NCBI GenBank assembly: GCA_031289285.1
Contig: JAITPT010000100.1
Location: 1-15,354, forward strand
Direction: 5' to 3'
From: Puniceicoccales bacterium
GTDB taxonomy: Bacteria > Verrucomicrobiota > Verrucomicrobiia > Opitutales > UBA953
Length of the DNA: 15,354 nt
The notes below the pieces were generated by a model. That model made no database searches, was not told the origin of the DNA, and saw only the letters and a list, made by a program, of their open reading frames with translations. The position numbers and the translations under genes were made by a program. This document shows, piece by piece, positions 13,641 to 15,354 of the stretch. The first letter of the stretch is position 1, and each line of letters opens with the position of its first letter.

Positions 13641-14300
13641 TCAAGCGGCGGTTGCGACGCCCAGTTGGGCGAGGCGCGGGGCGACAAACTCGATGGGTAG
13701 CCCCATGATGGCAGAAAGCGGTTCGTCGTAACTGGCGATAATCAAGTCGCGCCCCTCTTGGATGCCGTAGGCACCGGCTTTGTCGAGCGGGTTCACGACC
13801 TTGAAATACACGGAGATGACGTCGTCGTCGAAGGGTTTGAAACGCACACGACAGGAGATGCAGTGCGTCTCGTCCAAACCCGCGCTTCGGCGGACAAAGG
13901 CGACGCCAGTGAAAACGGTGTGCTCGCGCCCCGCAAGCCGCCGCAACATCTCGCGTGCGCCAGCGAGGTCGGCAGGTTTGTTCAAGACCAGATTGCCGAG
14001 GGCGACGGTGGTGTCGGCACCGAGCACGAGGGCGTCGGGAAACTTGTCCGCGAGAAAACGTGCTTTCAACGCGGCGTTGCCGAGCACCATCTCACGCGGG
14101 TCGGAATGCGGGTCTTCGTGCTCGGTGACTTCGGCAGGGATGACTTCGGGGAAATACCCGCGCCCCGCCAGCAACTCGCGACGGCGCGGCGAGGCAGACG
14201 CGAGGATGAAGCGCAGCGGCGCGGCGAGCGGTGTCGCAGCGGGTGAAGCTGCGGCAGACGTCGGCGTAGCGGGCGGTGTTGGGTTGGCGTGGCGGCTCAT
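13641..14300 (-). CDS. maf: Maf-family nucleoside triphosphate pyrophosphatase
   Basis: 219 aa. It hydrolyses non-canonical or dTTP/UTP-type nucleotides to monophosphates, a house-cleaning role also linked to septum formation. Motifs are LASASPRRREL (35-40 core), GADTTV with catalytic Asp96, and PLDKAGAYGIQ (173-180). The ADTTV form and the KAGAYGIQ motif fit the dTTP/UTP (YhdE) branch better than the m7GTP (YceF) branch. Residues 1-28 are an Ala/Pro/Thr-rich extension absent from most Maf proteins. ATG 14300 is nevertheless well supported, since it overlaps the stop of the upstream gene as ATGA and no later Met precedes the catalytic core. Confidence 0.93.
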   Translation of the reverse strand: MSRHANPTPPATPTSAAASPAATPLAAPLRFILASASPRRRELLAGRGYFPEVIPAEVTEHEDPHSDPREMVLGNAALKARFLADKFPDALVLGADTTVALGNLVLNKPADLAGAREMLRRLAGREHTVFTGVAFVRRSAGLDETHCISCRVRFKPFDDDVISVYFKVVNPLDKAGAYGIQEGRDLIIASYDEPLSAIMGLPIEFVAPRLAQLGVATAA

Positions 14301-15031
14301 CGGCGGTCGGAACGTTTTTCGCCGTAGTCATCCACGAGTTCTTCTTCGCCGCCACCGCCGTCGTCCCAGCGCATGGTGTCGTCTTCCGCGATTGCCTCGT
14401 CGGTCTCGATGTCGAAGCCGTCGCCCACGTCAATGTCTTCCTCGTCGCTGCCGTCTCCGCCGCGCACGGAGCCTTCGTCGTCCGCACGGATTTCGTAGCC
14501 GTCGGGGATGAACTCGAGGATGTCGGCGACCTCTTGAAAAACGTGCAGGTCTTTTCCCTCGATGTAGATTTGTGACTGGTTTTCGCGGACGTGGTCTTCA
14601 AGCTCATCAACGGTCAACTTTTGCTCGAAGTTGACGTTCTCGTTGAGGTATTGGACGCGCAATCTTGTGATGTGGTCGAGGAAGTCGGCGTAGGGGCTTT
14701 TTTCCTCGTTGAGCAGGTCGGGGAGGACAAAGATTTGTTCGTCGCTCTCGGTGACCAGCTCGTTGACGCGGATGAGGCGCACGGTGCGGTCGGCGTTTTT
14801 TTCCTGAATTTGGAGCGGGATAAATGCGGCCTCCACGATGTCATTTGAGAGGCCGTAATCGCGCAACGGGTCGAGCAAGTCGAGCAGGTAGGCAAGCTGT
14901 TTGGGGTCTATGACGGACAGTTTGTCTATTTTGTCCCAGTTGATAGGGTCGCTTGTTTTTTTGACCCACCAGTTGAGGTCTTTGCCGATGCGCACGACGC
15001 ACCAGAGGAGATTTGCGGACAGATTTGCCAT
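14297..15031 (-). CDS. Acidic protein of unknown function, coupled to maf
   Basis: 244 aa from ATG 15031. The open frame runs to 15187, but the extra part translates the CACAAAGG repeats and the G13 tract, so I reject it. I do not recognise the family. Residues 1-180 look folded, with mixed helices and strands (for example KQLAYLLDLLDPLRDYGLS and SQIYIEGKDLHVFQEVADI). Residues about 183-240 are a strongly acidic, Gly/Asp/Glu-rich tail ending in a short basic patch (EKRSDRR). There is no signal peptide or membrane segment, so it is cytoplasmic. It overlaps maf by ATGA, implying translational coupling, and heads the maf-ACP-kamA run. Acidic tails of this kind often bind basic or nucleic-acid-binding partners, but that is only a guess here. 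Confidence 0.75.
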   Translation of the reverse strand: MANLSANLLWCVVRIGKDLNWWVKKTSDPINWDKIDKLSVIDPKQLAYLLDLLDPLRDYGLSNDIVEAAFIPLQIQEKNADRTVRLIRVNELVTESDEQIFVLPDLLNEEKSPYADFLDHITRLRVQYLNENVNFEQKLTVDELEDHVRENQSQIYIEGKDLHVFQEVADILEFIPDGYEIRADDEGSVRGGDGSDEEDIDVGDGFDIETDEAIAEDDTMRWDDGGGGEEELVDDYGEKRSDRR

Positions 15032-15092
15032 GCGCCGGAGCGTGGGAAAACGCGGGCAAATGTCAAGGTCGCGGCGTGGGCGAGCGGCAGGA

Positions 15093-15105
15093 GGGGGGGG
15101 GGGGG
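15093..15105. repeat. Homopolymer tract G13 upstream of the acidic protein gene
   Basis: Thirteen consecutive G residues begin 62 bp upstream of the start at 15031, inside the likely promoter or leader region. The tract could change promoter spacing by slippage, or be a sequencing length artefact. No clear -35/-10 pair is visible on either side. Confidence 0.65.
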
Positions 15106-15118
15106 AACGATTTTTAAC

Positions 15119-15245
15119 CACAAAGGGCACAAAGGTTTTCACAAGGGGCACAAAGAGGTGAGAGGTGAGGGTTGGGCGAGGGGGCATAGGACGTATAGGA
15201 CCTATAGGACCTATAAGACTTATAAGACCTATAAGACCTATGACC
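15119..15245. repeat. Short-word tandem repeats near the contig end
   Basis: 15119-15155 has four copies of a CACAAAGG-like word (CACAAAGGG, CACAAAGGTTTT, CACAAGGGG, CACAAAGAGG). 15153-15180 has GAGGTGA-type words. 15185-15238 has six 9-bp units of the TATAGGACC/TATAAGACC type, followed by a 7-bp TATGACC. 15246-15306 contains only a doubled GGGCTGA. No gene or RNA is visible in 15032-15354 apart from these repeats. Confidence 0.75.
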
Positions 15246-15306
15246 TATGCGCTTGAGCTTAGACCTTGGGCTGAGGGCTGAGATTGGTTGTTGGCAAAAC
15301 TCCCGC

Positions 15307-15354
15307 GGGGGGGGGGGGGGGGGGGGGGCGGGGGGGGCGGGGGGGGGGGGGGGG
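15307..15354. other. Poly-G contig terminus, probable assembly artefact
   Basis: 48 bases of G interrupted only by C at 15329 and 15338 run to the very end of the window. Such runs are typical of failed read ends, or of an assembly breaking in a long G tract, so this stretch should not be interpreted biologically. Confidence 0.8.

Noticed and set aside
15307..15354. Telomere-like G-rich end
   Set aside because: A near-pure G run without a repeating unit, at the contig edge, is far more likely an artefact than a chromosome end.
1..15354. tRNA, rRNA, riboswitch or integrase attachment sites
   Set aside because: I looked for cloverleafs, conserved riboswitch cores and tRNA-end direct repeats and saw none. 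The branched fold at 2979-3370 lacks tRNA dimensions and a T-loop consensus.

Overview
The window reads as the end of a contig from a GC-rich Gram-negative bacterium. The best guess is a Verrucomicrobiota member of the Opitutales type. That placement is inference, from high GC, alanine/proline-rich extensions on ordinary enzymes, a very large repeat protein, many structured intergenic repeats and no Shine-Dalgarno motifs before any start. There is no rRNA, tRNA or other phylogenetic marker to confirm it.

Layout. (1) 1-987: the C-terminal half of a REP-associated tyrosine transposase (RAYT, cut by the window edge), followed by a decayed second copy of its 3' tail. Each tail is followed by a hairpin with the head GTCAAG. 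(2) 1086-2906: an exported GH20 beta-N-acetylhexosaminidase. (3) 2907-3448: no gene; two 147-nt copies of a structured element that can fold as a three-way junction, with a hairpin of the GTCAAG family between them. (4) 3449-6568, minus: a 1039-residue membrane-anchored or lipid-anchored protein with 36 tandem 26-residue LRV/HEAT-like repeats. (5) 6569-7038: no gene; a pair of ~157-bp repeats with GTCAAG hairpins. (6) 7039-9468, plus: a compact cluster of an exported, apparently catalytically dead S41-type protease homologue, a low-molecular-weight phosphatase and RpiB. (7) 9499-10770, minus: an AmpG-like MFS permease, convergent with rpiB across a C12 tract. (8) 10771-12117: three heptamer microsatellite arrays, a small lipoprotein with its own terminator, and three ~150-bp tandem repeats carrying GTCAAG hairpins. 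(9) 12118-15031, minus: a run of an acidic protein of unknown function, Maf, a stand-alone acyl carrier protein and a lysine 2,3-aminomutase. (10) 15032-15354: low-complexity sequence ending in poly-G, probably why the contig stops.

Working together: the LMW phosphatase/rpiB adjacency matches a neighbourhood known from Bacillus (ywlE-ywlF). The acidic protein and Maf overlap by ATGA and are probably translationally coupled, with ACP and KamA following at 60-75 bp. GH20 and the AmpG-like permease could both handle amino-sugar oligomers, but they are not in one operon and that link is only suggestive.

The least explained material is non-coding. A repeat family with a fixed head (GTCAAG) and an exchanged but still self-complementary hairpin occurs eight times, next to a RAYT that could be its mobilising enzyme. 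The second candidate is the 147-nt three-way-junction element. Among the proteins, the 36-repeat protein and the S41 homologue lacking its catalytic residues are the most unusual.
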